Part shown: one piece after another, positions 7,617 through 16,273 of the stretch
Layout of the letters: the number at the start of each line of letters is the position of its first letter
How positions within the stretch are numbered: position 1 is the stretch's first letter
Assembly (NCBI GenBank): GCA_015068305.1
Contig: SVKV01000012.1
Location: forward strand, 1 to 54,747
Length of the DNA: 54,747 nucleotides
Origin: Oscillospiraceae bacterium
GTDB lineage: Bacteria > Bacillota > Clostridia > Oscillospirales > Oscillospiraceae
Direction of reading: 5' to 3'
Position numbers and translations under genes: made by a program
The notes under the pieces: model-generated
What the model was told of the DNA's origin: nothing
Databases searched by the model: none
Seen by the model: only the letters and a program-made list of their open reading frames with translations

Positions 7617-9392
7617 TCAATTGTCAAACTGGATCAGAGCCTGGATCTGATCGTTCGTCAGCGGATAGACTCTGCCGTCGCTGACCCGGTAGACCCGGGC
7701 GCAGAGGGCCAGCACGGAGGGGCGATGGGTGGCGACGATACAGGTGACACCCCGGTTGGTCAGATTTTTCAGAACCTGACGCTCCGTGTCGTAGTCCAGG
7801 GCGCTGGTGACTTCGTCCAGAAGCATCACCGGAGCCTGCCGGACCAGTGCACGGGCGATGGCAATACGCTGGGCCTGTCCTTCCGAGAGTCCCTTGCCGT
7901 TTTCGCCGATGACGCTGTCCAGACCATCGGGCATCTGGCTGACAAATTCCCATGCACAGGCGTCCTTCAGGGCCTGCTCCATCTGCTCACGGGTGACCGC
8001 CGGGTTGACCAGCTGCAGATTTTCCGCAATGGTGCCGGCCAGAACCGTGTTGCCCTGGGGCACATAGGCAAACAGATGCCGGGTGTCAGCGCCCAGGGAG
8101 AAGCGGGTGCCGCGGGAATCCTCCAGAACACCTTCGCCGGAATCGGGCTGGATCAGCCCCAGCATCAGGCGGATCATGGTGGATTTGCCCTCGCCGGAGG
8201 GACCCACCAGGGCGGCGATTTCTCCGGCGGGTACGTGGAAATTGGCGGAATGGAGCACCTGCCGGCCATCTTCATAGGCGGCGGATACATCGGTGAGGGT
8301 AACACTGCAGCTTCCCGTGGCTTCTGCGGCCGTCCGGTTCCGGGGCTCCTTATCCAGATGGGTCAGCTCCTGAAGCCGCTCTGAGGCGACAGAGCCGGAC
8401 AGGGCAGTGGGAATCAGGGAGATCAGGGAGGAGAAAGCGCCGGAGAGATTGGCCCGCTGCTGCAGGAACAGCACCATGGTGCCCACCAGGATTTTTCCGC
8501 TCCACAGCTGCCAGAGACAGTAGCCCAGGGCCAGATATTGCACGGCGGAGCCCATCATGGTCAGAATGATGCTGGTGCGCACGGAAAAGTCGTTATGGGC
8601 GATGACCACATCCCGGTAGGCCTTCTGCCAGTACTGGAGTTTATCCTCCATGCTCTGCTCCACACCGAAGCTTTTCAGCGTGTCCACATTCCGGAAGGTC
8701 TCCGATTCGAATGCAGACATGCCGCTGCTGATGGAGCGCAGCTGGAGATTGAAGCTGCGCTGGCGGCGCATCAGCCGCCGGGAGGTGAGGATCAGTGCGG
8801 GGGTGCTGGCCAGGGCGATCAGGGCCATGACGGGATCGTAGTAGAGGACCACCATCAGCGTGGCCAGCACAGTGAAGCACTGGATCACCACATTGGGCAG
8901 CCAGCTGACCGCGCAGCTGGCAACAGTGCTGACATCGCCGGAGAACCGGTTCATCAGGTCGCCGGTGGAAAACTGGCGGATCTGAAGCCAGCGGGAGGAC
9001 AGAAGCTCCCGGAAGACCAGCTTCTGGACATGGTTGCGCATGGTCACATTCAGCCGGGCGGAATAGCGGGAGCTGATGCTCTGCAATGCCAGGCCGACGA
9101 TGGCGCTGATGATCATCAGCACAGCCAGGGGGAGCAGTCTGCTGCGGTCGAAGGTCATGATGCAGTCGATGAGATACTTGCTCACAACGCCGGTGACCAG
9201 ATTGAGGCTGCTGACGCAGATGCCCAGCAATGTATAGATGATAATCTGCACCCGGTGCCCCCGGGTGAAGGACAGGATCCATTTCCAGTCCTGGAATAGT
9301 TCTTTCAGGGATCCGTCCCGGACCTTATGCCGGAGGATCCGGAGGGCCTGGGAACCGGAGGCCTCCTGCCCGGAGGGGTCACGCTGTTCCAT
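7617..9392 (-). CDS. ABC exporter: fused permease and ATP-binding protein
   Basis: A 591-residue half-transporter. The N-terminal region (about residues 40-310) holds the six-helix type 1 exporter fold, with hydrophobic stretches such as IIIYTLLGICVSSLNLVTG and LAVLMIISAIVGLALQSI. The C-terminal ATPase has Walker A GPSGEGKST, signature LSEGQAQRIAIARAL (Ser-Glu-Gly in place of the usual Ser-Gly-Gly), Walker B PVMLLDEVTSALD, and the switch His in ATHRPS. It should act as a homodimer or with a partner encoded elsewhere; no adjacent second half gene was seen. The substrate is unknown (drug, lipid or peptide). It is transcribed divergently from the exopolysaccharide control genes. The ribosome site AAAGGCGG is mediocre. 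Confidence 0.9.
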   Translation of the reverse strand: MEQRDPSGQEASGSQALRILRHKVRDGSLKELFQDWKWILSFTRGHRVQIIIYTLLGICVSSLNLVTGVVSKYLIDCIMTFDRSRLLPLAVLMIISAIVGLALQSISSRYSARLNVTMRNHVQKLVFRELLSSRWLQIRQFSTGDLMNRFSGDVSTVASCAVSWLPNVVIQCFTVLATLMVVLYYDPVMALIALASTPALILTSRRLMRRQRSFNLQLRSISSGMSAFESETFRNVDTLKSFGVEQSMEDKLQYWQKAYRDVVIAHNDFSVRTSIILTMMGSAVQYLALGYCLWQLWSGKILVGTMVLFLQQRANLSGAFSSLISLIPTALSGSVASERLQELTHLDKEPRNRTAAEATGSCSVTLTDVSAAYEDGRQVLHSANFHVPAGEIAALVGPSGEGKSTMIRLMLGLIQPDSGEGVLEDSRGTRFSLGADTRHLFAYVPQGNTVLAGTIAENLQLVNPAVTREQMEQALKDACAWEFVSQMPDGLDSVIGENGKGLSEGQAQRIAIARALVRQAPVMLLDEVTSALDYDTERQVLKNLTNRGVTCIVATHRPSVLALCARVYRVSDGRVYPLTNDQIQALIQFDN

Positions 9393-9427
9393 TGGCTCAC
9401 CGCCTTTCGTTTTCTCAAAGAGAAGTA

Positions 9428-9457
9428 TTGCATCTGATGGAGCAAATGTGATATAAT
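9428..9457 (+). promoter_or_regulatory. Promoter of the PHP tyrosine phosphatase gene
   Basis: TTGCAT (9428-9433), 18-bp spacer, TATAAT (9452-9457), about 30 bp before the start codon. Confidence 0.6.
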
Positions 9458-9488
9458 ATAACCTAATGTTTTAAAGGAGGTGCTGAAT

Positions 9489-10226
9489 TTGACCGATATC
9501 CACTGTCATATTCTGCCGGGTTTTGACGATGGCGCAGCGGATATGGCCGAAGCGCTGAATATGATCCGCATGTCCCAGGCGTCCGGTGTGACCGACCTGG
9601 CCGTGACACCCCATTTCATGGGGGAACGGCAGTCCCTGGGTCTGCTCAACAGAATGTATGTCCGCTATGAGCGGCTTACCCACGCTGTCCGCACCGAGGG
9701 CATCCCCATCCGGCTGTATCCCGGGGCGGAGATCCTGTGCCTGCCCCAGACGGTGGAGCTGGCCCGGGAGCATCTGCTGCCCACCCTGGGCAATTCCAGC
9801 TATGTGCTGTGTGAATTCTACTTCGACACGCCCTTTGAGGAGATGGATGCCATTCTGGATGAGATTGCCGCCTGCGGCTATCAGCCGGTGGTGGCACATC
9901 CGGAGCGCTATGAGGCGATCCAGAATGACCCAAGAGGGGTGGACCTGTGGTTCCGGAAGGGTTTTGTGATCCAGCTGAACAAGGGCAGTATTCTGGGGGC
10001 CTTTGGCTACCGGGTGCAGAAGACGGCGGAATGGATCCTGGGCGGAGGACTTGCCCATGTGGTGGCCAGTGATGCCCACTCCATCAGCCGCAGAACCACG
10101 GATATGCAGCCGGTGCGGGAGCATCTGCTGCAGAAATATCCTGCGGAATATGTGCAGATTCTGACCCAGTACAACCCGGCCCGGCTGCTGCGGGGCCTGG
10201 AAATGTTTCCGGATTTCCGCCTCTGA
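9489..10226 (+). CDS. CpsB/CapC-type PHP-domain protein-tyrosine phosphatase
   Basis: A 245-residue cytosolic metal-dependent phosphatase that dephosphorylates the tyrosine-rich tails of exopolysaccharide kinases. PHP-fold metal ligands are visible: DIHCHILPGFDDGA at the N-terminus, TPHF near residue 40, PGAEILC, VVAHPERY and SDAHS. The start is taken as TTG 9489, because AAAGGAGG (9473-9480) gives 8-nt spacing; a GTG at 9480 overlaps that ribosome site. The two downstream Wzz-kinase fusions with Tyr-Gly tails are the obvious substrates, so the module forms a phosphorylation cycle regulating polysaccharide export or chain length. Confidence 0.9.
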   Translation: MTDIHCHILPGFDDGAADMAEALNMIRMSQASGVTDLAVTPHFMGERQSLGLLNRMYVRYERLTHAVRTEGIPIRLYPGAEILCLPQTVELAREHLLPTLGNSSYVLCEFYFDTPFEEMDAILDEIAACGYQPVVAHPERYEAIQNDPRGVDLWFRKGFVIQLNKGSILGAFGYRVQKTAEWILGGGLAHVVASDAHSISRRTTDMQPVREHLLQKYPAEYVQILTQYNPARLLRGLEMFPDFRL

Positions 10227-10271
10227 AAAACCATTATACCATGGGTTGCCCGGAAATGCTACCACGGATTT

Positions 10272-10320
10272 CCGAAAACCGGGTAAAACCGGTGGTTTTC
10301 CGGGAAAAATACAGTTTTTT
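10272..10320 (+). terminator. Weak terminator-like hairpin after the phosphatase gene
   Basis: Arms CCGAAAACC and GGTTTTCCGG pair imperfectly (one bulge). TTTTTT follows about 11 nt later. The separation from the T run weakens the case. Confidence 0.35.
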
Positions 10321-10345
10321 CTCCTTTGGGGCAGCGCTTGAGATA

Positions 10346-10374
10346 TTTACATCCCGGGAAAACAATGGTATAAT
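10346..10374 (+). promoter_or_regulatory. Promoter of the exported protein / Wzz-kinase operon
   Basis: TTTACA (10346-10351), 17-bp spacer, TATAAT (10369-10374). Confidence 0.65.
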
Positions 10375-10412
10375 AAATTGATATCATGAAAATTGGTTGA
10401 TTAGGAGCCGTT

Positions 10413-11222
10413 ATGAGATATACGAAAATTATTTTGATGGTGCTGTTTTTGCTGGTGGGCGGCCTGTTTGCTGTGACCACCGCGCAGGGCATGCTCTCCG
10501 GTGAGACGGAGGGACCGACCATTCAGTGCGACGCTGAGCAGATCGAGGTATCCGTGTCCGCGGATGCATCGCAGCTGCTGGCAGGCGTCAGTGCCCATGA
10601 CAAGCAGGATGGGGACCTGACTGGAAAAATCCGGATCCAGGGCGTTTCCAAGCTGATCACCGACGACACGGCCAAGGTTAGCTACATCGTCTTTGACAGC
10701 CATGGGAATTTTGCCACCACCTCCCGGATGCTGCACTACACCGACTATTCCCGGCCCCGGTTCCAGGTGAAGGAGCCGCTGGTCTATGCGGAGAATGAAA
10801 CCATCCGGATTCTGGACCGGATCGGCGCCCAGGACGATCTGGACGGCGATATTTCCGGCACCATCCGAATCAGCGCGCTCAGCGCTACCTCCGATCCGGA
10901 TGTCCAGTCGGTGACGCTGCAGGTGACCAATTCCATGGGCGACACCATGCGGCTGGATCTGCCGGTCATCATCCACACCGGACTGGTGGCCCGGCCCGAT
11001 GTGGAGCTTTCCGAATACCTGATCTATCTGGAGAAGGGCGACACCTTCCAGGCGGAGAAGTATCTGCGGGCTGTGCAGACCCCTGTGGGTGCAGGAAACA
11101 AGAGCGAAGTGCAGATCTCCGGCAAGGTGGATACCTCCACTGACGGCGTGTACTATGTCTATTACCGCTATCCCTATGGCGTCAGCACCGGCATCGCCGT
11201 GCTGACGGTGGTGGTCGGATAA
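10413..11222 (+). CDS. Exported protein with two Ig-like (DUF5011-like) domains
   Basis: A 269-residue protein with an N-terminal membrane anchor or signal (residues about 5-25, ILMVLFLLVGGLFAV after RYTK) and no obvious lipobox. The extracytoplasmic part has two repeated units, each with an acidic turn: AHDKQDGDLTGKI and AQDDLDGDISGTI. That turn is typical of cadherin/DUF5011-like surface domains. A third beta-rich segment ends in YYVYYRYPYG. It lies directly upstream of, and in operon with, the two Wzz-kinase genes (13-bp gap), so it is likely a cell-surface partner of polysaccharide assembly. The specific function is unknown. Confidence 0.75.
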   Translation: MRYTKIILMVLFLLVGGLFAVTTAQGMLSGETEGPTIQCDAEQIEVSVSADASQLLAGVSAHDKQDGDLTGKIRIQGVSKLITDDTAKVSYIVFDSHGNFATTSRMLHYTDYSRPRFQVKEPLVYAENETIRILDRIGAQDDLDGDISGTIRISALSATSDPDVQSVTLQVTNSMGDTMRLDLPVIIHTGLVARPDVELSEYLIYLEKGDTFQAEKYLRAVQTPVGAGNKSEVQISGKVDTSTDGVYYVYYRYPYGVSTGIAVLTVVVG

Positions 11223-11235
11223 GGAGGGAGGAGCC

Positions 11236-12714
11236 ATGAAGCAGAATAAATTCCATTTATCAGACCTCTCCCTGCCCTGCCTGCTGCGGGCTGTCCGCCG
11301 TGATTTCTGGACCGTGATCGTGGCGGCTCTGACCTTTGCCATGAGCATCAGTCTGGTTTTCGGCTGGTTCTACACCCCCAAATACAGCGGCAGCATGACC
11401 TATGCGGTTATGTCCCGGAAGACCTCCTATACCTCCGGCTACAACGCCCAGTCGGCCAGAGAGGTGGCATCCCTGCTGTCGGAGATGATGGGCACGGATA
11501 TGGTGCGCCGGCAGATCCGGGAGTATGATGCCAAGCTGGCGAAATTTGACGGCACCATTGAAGCAAAACAGGTGGGAAGCACCAATTTCGTGGTGCTGAC
11601 TGTTACGGACGACTCTCCGGAGCGGGTATTTCTGGTGCTGCAGGCCACTATGGAGGCTGCGCCCACGCTGATGGAATATGTGGCGGAGAACAGCCTGATT
11701 CAGGTTATCCGCAATCCCCAGGTGAGCAGAAGCCCGGTCAACAGCGTAAATGTGGGCCGCTGGAGCCTTCTGGGCGCACTGGCCGGCGGCGGCATCATGA
11801 TCGTGCTGCTGTGCTGGTTCTATCTCTCCAGAGAAACCATCCAGACCCGGTCCGGTGCCCGCAGAATGCTGGCGGCTCCGGTAATTGCGTCCATTCCCAG
11901 AGAGATTCCCAGAACCATTAAGGGCAAGATGAAGAAAAAGCGCAGGCCGGTGCAGGTATTTGCCCCGGCGACCAGCTTTGCCTATACCGAGCAGATCAAC
12001 ACCGTTTGCTCCCGCCTGGAGCATGAGGCGGCGACCCGGGACAGTAAGATTTTCCTGTTCACCGGTGTCGGCGAGAACGAGGGCAAATCCACCGTGGCGG
12101 GCAATGTGGCGGCTGCGCTGGCTATGATGGGCAAGCGTGTGGCGCTGGTGGACTGCGATCTGCGCAATCCCAGCCTGAATGCCTTCTACGGCAAGGCCTA
12201 TACCGCTGAGCTGCCCCTGAACCAGATGCTCAGCGAGAACTTCAGCCGGGAGAATCTGCTGCGCTGCATGCAGGTACATAAGACCCTGAAGGTCTTCATG
12301 CTCTTCCCCAGAGATCCCGACAAGCGCTGTGCGGAGCTTCTGTCCGGCAGGACCATGGACCAGCTGCTGCGTCAGCTGCGGGTCTTCGACTATGTCATCC
12401 TGGACACCCCGCCCATGGGCTACTTTGCCGATGCAGAGGCTCTGGCGGAGAAGGCCGATGCATCGGTGCTGGTGGTGCGGCAGGATACCACCCCCGCACC
12501 GGATATTAACGATCATATCGACCTGCTGCGGGGTGCCAATGCCAATTTCCTGGGTGTGGTCCTGAACCATATGACGGCCTCCTTCACGGAAGGCTACGGC
12601 TATGGCTATGGTTACGGCTACGGCTATGGCTACGGTCACTACGGCTACGGCAGCAAATCCTCCTCGGGCAAGTCCTCCGGGAAGAAGTCCCGGAGCGGCC
12701 CGGCACAGGAATAG
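11236..12714 (+). CDS. Wzz/CpsC-CpsD fusion: polysaccharide co-polymerase with BY-type tyrosine kinase (first copy)
   Basis: A 492-residue membrane protein. Transmembrane helix 1 lies about residues 29-48 and helix 2 about 176-196, enclosing a small extracytoplasmic Wzz-like domain. The cytosolic BY-kinase domain follows, with P-loop GVGENEGKST, Walker A' ALVDCDLRNPS and Walker B FDYVILDTPP. The C-terminus is a tract of Tyr-Gly repeats (DNA 12591-12650), the autophosphorylation cluster. It controls exopolysaccharide chain length and export. In Firmicutes the adaptor and kinase are usually separate (CpsC plus CpsD); here they are fused as in proteobacterial Wzc. AAGGAGG precedes the ATG. The next gene is a paralogue 15 bp downstream. 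Confidence 0.88.
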   Translation: MKQNKFHLSDLSLPCLLRAVRRDFWTVIVAALTFAMSISLVFGWFYTPKYSGSMTYAVMSRKTSYTSGYNAQSAREVASLLSEMMGTDMVRRQIREYDAKLAKFDGTIEAKQVGSTNFVVLTVTDDSPERVFLVLQATMEAAPTLMEYVAENSLIQVIRNPQVSRSPVNSVNVGRWSLLGALAGGGIMIVLLCWFYLSRETIQTRSGARRMLAAPVIASIPREIPRTIKGKMKKKRRPVQVFAPATSFAYTEQINTVCSRLEHEAATRDSKIFLFTGVGENEGKSTVAGNVAAALAMMGKRVALVDCDLRNPSLNAFYGKAYTAELPLNQMLSENFSRENLLRCMQVHKTLKVFMLFPRDPDKRCAELLSGRTMDQLLRQLRVFDYVILDTPPMGYFADAEALAEKADASVLVVRQDTTPAPDINDHIDLLRGANANFLGVVLNHMTASFTEGYGYGYGYGYGYGYGHYGYGSKSSSGKSSGKKSRSGPAQE

Positions 12715-12729
12715 AAAGGAGGCACCGAC

Positions 12730-14148
12730 ATGGAATCTGAAAAGATACCGGAGAAAATTGATCTGATGGCGTTTATGAGCCGGTTTATGAAGGTTCTGAG
12801 CAAGCTTTGGCTGCTGGTGCTGATCCTTGCTCTGGTGCTCTCCGGCGTGAGCTATCTGCGCGCCAGAAGCAGCTTCGTGCCATACTATGAATCCAAGGCG
12901 GTCTTCTCGGTTCGCTCCGGCTTCGGCGGCGATGAGTCTCTGGGAAGTGCCTACTACTACGATAACAGCGCTACAGCCAGCCTGGTTTCCGCATTCCCCA
13001 GCATGCTGGGTACAGACATGATGCGGGATATGATCCTGGCGCAGCTGGATAAGGGCTATATCAACGGCACCATTATCCCGGCCCAGTTTTCCGACACGAA
13101 TCTGTTTGAACTGACGGTGCGCAGCACCGATCCGGAGGATGCCTACCAGATCCTCTGTGCTGTGATCAAGTGCTATCCTCAGGTCATGGTCTACACCATG
13201 GATGCCGCGCAGATGATCATCCGCCAGGAGCCCACTATCCCGGAGGAGCCGGTCAACCGCTTCAGCGGCACCGGTGCCCTGGTCAAGGGACTGGTGCTGG
13301 GGCTGGTGCTGGGAATGGGCGTGGTGACGCTGCTGGCACTGCTCTCCCGGACCATTGTGGATGCCAACGAGCTGAAAAAGCTGGTCAATCTGCCGGTGAT
13401 GGCCTCCATCCCCTTTGTGGCGGAGAAAAAGCGCCGCAACAGCAAGCAGATTGTCCTCAGCGCCGGAGATGATCCCGGTTTGGCCGAAGCGCTGCGGGGT
13501 CTGCGTACCAGGCTGCACAAGCATCTGAGCGATACCGAGGGTAAGGTGGTTCTGCTGACCTCCACAGTTCCCGGCGAGGGCAAGAGTACCATTTCCATCA
13601 ACCTGGCAATCTCCCTTGCGGCGGAAGGCAAGCGTGTTGCCCTGGTGGACGCGGACCTGCGCAACCAGAGCGTCCACAGAATGCTGGGAACCAAGCCCAG
13701 AAAGGGCCTGATGGACTTCATGAAGAACAGCAAGCTGGATGTGATGGAAAATCTGCGGAAAATCGGCAGCCGGGAGGTGTACTACCTCTCCGGAGAGAGC
13801 ACCAGCAAGCGCTACTACAACATCGATTCCCAGGCAGTGGAACGGATTCTGGACACCCTGCGGCCTGCCTTTGACTACATCATTCTGGACAGCCCCCCCT
13901 GTACGGTGGTATCCGACGCAGCACTGCTGGCAAAGCATGCAGATGCTGTGGTATACGTGGTGAAGCAGGACTATGCCAACGAGACCCAGATTCTCGACGG
14001 CATTACCAGCCTGCATGAGCATGGCGCGGCTCTGGCCGGCACAGTTCTCAACGCGGTTCCCCGCCGTAAGGGCGGAAGCGGCAGCTATGGTTACGGCTAT
14101 GGCTACGGTTACGGCAATAAGTACGGCTACGGCGCCAAGAAATCCTGA
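12730..14148 (+). CDS. Wzz/CpsC-CpsD fusion tyrosine kinase (second copy)
   Basis: A 472-residue paralogue of the preceding protein with the same order of parts: helix 1 about residues 27-45 (LWLLVLILALVLSGVSYL), an extracytoplasmic Wzz-like domain, helix 2 about 182-205 (GLVLGLVLGMGVVTLLALL). The BY-kinase has P-loop TVPGEGKST, ALVDADLRNQS and FDYIILDSPP. A shorter Tyr-Gly tail ends in KYGYGAKKS. Moderate divergence between the copies suggests an old duplication with possible specialisation. A strong terminator follows. No glycosyltransferase, flippase or polymerase genes are in the window, so the polysaccharide made is unknown. Confidence 0.88.
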   Translation: MESEKIPEKIDLMAFMSRFMKVLSKLWLLVLILALVLSGVSYLRARSSFVPYYESKAVFSVRSGFGGDESLGSAYYYDNSATASLVSAFPSMLGTDMMRDMILAQLDKGYINGTIIPAQFSDTNLFELTVRSTDPEDAYQILCAVIKCYPQVMVYTMDAAQMIIRQEPTIPEEPVNRFSGTGALVKGLVLGLVLGMGVVTLLALLSRTIVDANELKKLVNLPVMASIPFVAEKKRRNSKQIVLSAGDDPGLAEALRGLRTRLHKHLSDTEGKVVLLTSTVPGEGKSTISINLAISLAAEGKRVALVDADLRNQSVHRMLGTKPRKGLMDFMKNSKLDVMENLRKIGSREVYYLSGESTSKRYYNIDSQAVERILDTLRPAFDYIILDSPPCTVVSDAALLAKHADAVVYVVKQDYANETQILDGITSLHEHGAALAGTVLNAVPRRKGGSGSYGYGYGYGYGNKYGYGAKKS

Positions 14149-14152
14149 ACAA

Positions 14153-14188
14153 AAATCTCCCGGAGTTTTTTACACTCCGGGAGATTTG
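14153..14188 (+). terminator. Terminator of the Wzz-kinase operon
   Basis: Stem AAATCTCCCGGAGT / ACTCCGGGAGATTT with loop TTTTTAC, followed by GCTTTTGC. Confidence 0.88.
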
Positions 14189-14205
14189 CTTTTGCGTCCG
14201 TGCTC

Positions 14206-14234
14206 TTGTTTGCGCCGGGAAAACATGCTATAAT
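14206..14234 (+). promoter_or_regulatory. Promoter of the beta-CASP nuclease gene
   Basis: TTGTTT (14206-14211), 17-bp spacer, TATAAT (14229-14234). Confidence 0.6.
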
Positions 14235-14285
14235 TATAGTGACACGAAGAGGCAAACCCTTTCACATCCCAGGAGGCGACGCATT

Positions 14286-15893
14286 ATGAAAATTCAGTTT
14301 ATCGGTGCCACCCATGAGGTTACCGGCAGTTGTACACTGCTGGAAGTGGGTGGAAGGTATTATATGGTGGACTGCGGAATGGAGCAGGGGGCGGATATAT
14401 TTCAGAATATCCCGCTGCCCATCAGCCCGTCCATGCTGGAGGCAGTGTTCCTGACCCATGCCCATATCGACCATTCCGGCATGCTGCCGAAGCTCTATAA
14501 GGACGGCTTCAAGGGCACTATCTATGCTACCCATGCCACCTGCGACCTGTGCAATATCATGCTCCGGGATTCCGCCCACATCCAGGAGTCCGAGGCCCAG
14601 TGGCAGAACCGGAAAAATGAGCGCTCCGGCCGGGCACCCATTGAGCCCACCTACACCTTGGCAGATGCGGAGGGCGCCCTGCGGCTCTTCCGGCGCTGCA
14701 ATTATGCCGAACCCATCCGCGTTGGCGAGGGTGTGGTGCTGCGCCTGACGGACATCGGCCATCTGCTGGGCTCCGCTGCAGTGGAGCTGTGGCTGACGGA
14801 GAACGGTGAGACCCGGAAAATTGTATTCTCCGGCGACGTAGGCAACCAGGACCAGCCCATTATCAACAATCCCAAGCAGGTGGAGGAGGCGGATTACCTG
14901 GTCATCGAGTCCACCTACGGCAACCGGAATCATCCCGGTGAGCGGGGTGACGCCGTGGCGGAAATGGCGGAATACATCCAGCGTGCCTTTGACCGGGGCG
15001 GCAATGTGGTGATCCCCTCCTTTGCCGTGGGCCGCACCCAGGAGATGCTCTATGCCATCCGGGAGATCAAGCAGAAGGGCATGGTGAAGGGGCATCCGGA
15101 CTTCCCTGTGTATGTGGATTCCCCGCTGGCGGTGGAGGCCACCGGAATTTTCCTGCAGTGCGACATGAGCTGCCTGGATCCGGAGACCCAGGCTGTGCTG
15201 AAGGCAGGCTACAATCCCATCTGGTCCCCGGGCGTTCAGCTGAGTGTCACTGCAGACGAATCCAAGGCCATCAACTTTGACAGAACGCCCAAGGTGATCC
15301 TGTCTGCCAGCGGCATGTGCGAGGCCGGCCGTATTCGCCACCATCTGAAGCACAACCTGTGGCGCGAGGAGAGCGTGATCCTGTTTGTGGGCTACCAAGC
15401 GGAGAATTCCATGGGCCGGAAGCTCCAGGATGGCGCCAAATCCGTGAAACTCTTCGGCGAGGAAATTGCAGTCAATGCAGAGATTGCCACGCTTCACGGC
15501 ACTTCCGGCCATGCGGACCAGCAGGGACTGCTGAATTGGCTGCATGGCTTCAAGCAGAAGCCTGCCACCGTGTTTATCAACCACGGCGATGACGAGAGCG
15601 TCAAGGCCTTCAAGGAGATCTTGGTGGGCGAGGGCTACAATACCGAGGACCCCTATTCCGGAACGGAGTACGATCTGATCACCGGAAAGATGACCATCTA
15701 CACCGAGGGCAAGCGTATCGACCGCAGCGTCACCGCCAAGGGTACCCAGCGGGCTCAGGCTGTATTTGACGAGCTGGTGGCAGCGGCTGAGGAACTGCTG
15801 CGCCTGGTCAAAAAGCGCCGCAGCATGACCAATAAGGACAATGCCAAGCTCACGGATCAGATCCGCGCCCTGATCAGCAAGTGGAAGAATTAA
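14286..15893 (+). CDS. MBL-fold beta-CASP nuclease, YSH1/CPSF-like (RNA-processing family)
   Basis: A 535-residue metallo-beta-lactamase-fold hydrolase of the beta-CASP group (the family annotated as RNA-processing exonuclease). Motifs: LTHAHIDHSG (zinc ligands HxHxDH) near residue 57-66, DIGHLLGSA, FSGDVG (Asp ligand), and the beta-CASP cap with VIESTYGNR and PSFAVGRTQE. The late motifs are SASGMCEAGR, HGTSGHADQQG and FINHGDD. It is likely cytosolic and acts on RNA. It stands alone behind its own promoter with AGGAGG before the ATG. The last ~60 residues are charged and probably helical. It differs from RNase J in lacking that family's C-terminal domain arrangement, as far as can be judged by eye. 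Confidence 0.85.
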   Translation: MKIQFIGATHEVTGSCTLLEVGGRYYMVDCGMEQGADIFQNIPLPISPSMLEAVFLTHAHIDHSGMLPKLYKDGFKGTIYATHATCDLCNIMLRDSAHIQESEAQWQNRKNERSGRAPIEPTYTLADAEGALRLFRRCNYAEPIRVGEGVVLRLTDIGHLLGSAAVELWLTENGETRKIVFSGDVGNQDQPIINNPKQVEEADYLVIESTYGNRNHPGERGDAVAEMAEYIQRAFDRGGNVVIPSFAVGRTQEMLYAIREIKQKGMVKGHPDFPVYVDSPLAVEATGIFLQCDMSCLDPETQAVLKAGYNPIWSPGVQLSVTADESKAINFDRTPKVILSASGMCEAGRIRHHLKHNLWREESVILFVGYQAENSMGRKLQDGAKSVKLFGEEIAVNAEIATLHGTSGHADQQGLLNWLHGFKQKPATVFINHGDDESVKAFKEILVGEGYNTEDPYSGTEYDLITGKMTIYTEGKRIDRSVTAKGTQRAQAVFDELVAAAEELLRLVKKRRSMTNKDNAKLTDQIRALISKWKN

Positions 15894-15895
15894 GA

Positions 15896-16215
15896 TAAAT
15901 TGTCGTTTAGCGGCGCAAGCCGCTTACGCTTCCCCCGGGGGGAAGCTGGCTGCCCGAAGGGCAGACTGAAGAGGAATGCGGGCAGAAATGTTGGATCTGG
16001 TACGCAGAAACAGACTTAGTAAGACGTAACCCATCAGTAAGTCCTTGCCTGTACTACGAATTCGGCTATCTCCCGAATTCCTCTTCCGACCCGCTTCGCG
16101 GGCCACCTAATGAATTATTGTGTGATTGCCCCCGGCAATCACCATCATTTAGATTCGCTGCGCGAAGCACCACCCCCGGGGGAAGGATTGCGCTTCGCGC
16201 GTAAACGATAATTTA
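15896..16215. repeat. 320-bp MITE-like element with hairpins
   Basis: Bounded by inverted repeats TAAATTGTCGTTTA (15896-15909) and TAAACGATAATTTA (16202-16215), which match at 13 of 14 positions. The interior holds several short palindromes (for example GCGGCGCAAGCCGC, TGCCCGAAGGGCA, ATTGCCCCCGGCAAT). No ORF with a ribosome site was seen. It fills the gap between the nuclease and the MFS gene. Confidence 0.65.
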
Positions 16216-16230
16216 GACAAAAACCGGTCT

Positions 16231-16258
16231 CAGGAGGGGCAGTGCCCCTCCTGATTTT
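16231..16258 (+). terminator. Terminator-like hairpin between the repeat element and the MFS gene
   Basis: CAGGAGGGGCA / TGCCCCTCCTG with almost no loop, followed by ATTTTGC. It may terminate readthrough from the nuclease gene. Confidence 0.5.
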
Positions 16259-16273
16259 GCAATAAGGAGATTT

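Noticed and set aside
11260..14022. Very long minus-strand frame opposite both Wzz-kinase genes (about 920 codons)
   Set aside because: It is the mirror of GC-rich coding sequence, has low-complexity His/Gly/Gln-rich translation, no ribosome site and no domain; the plus-strand genes have clear motifs.
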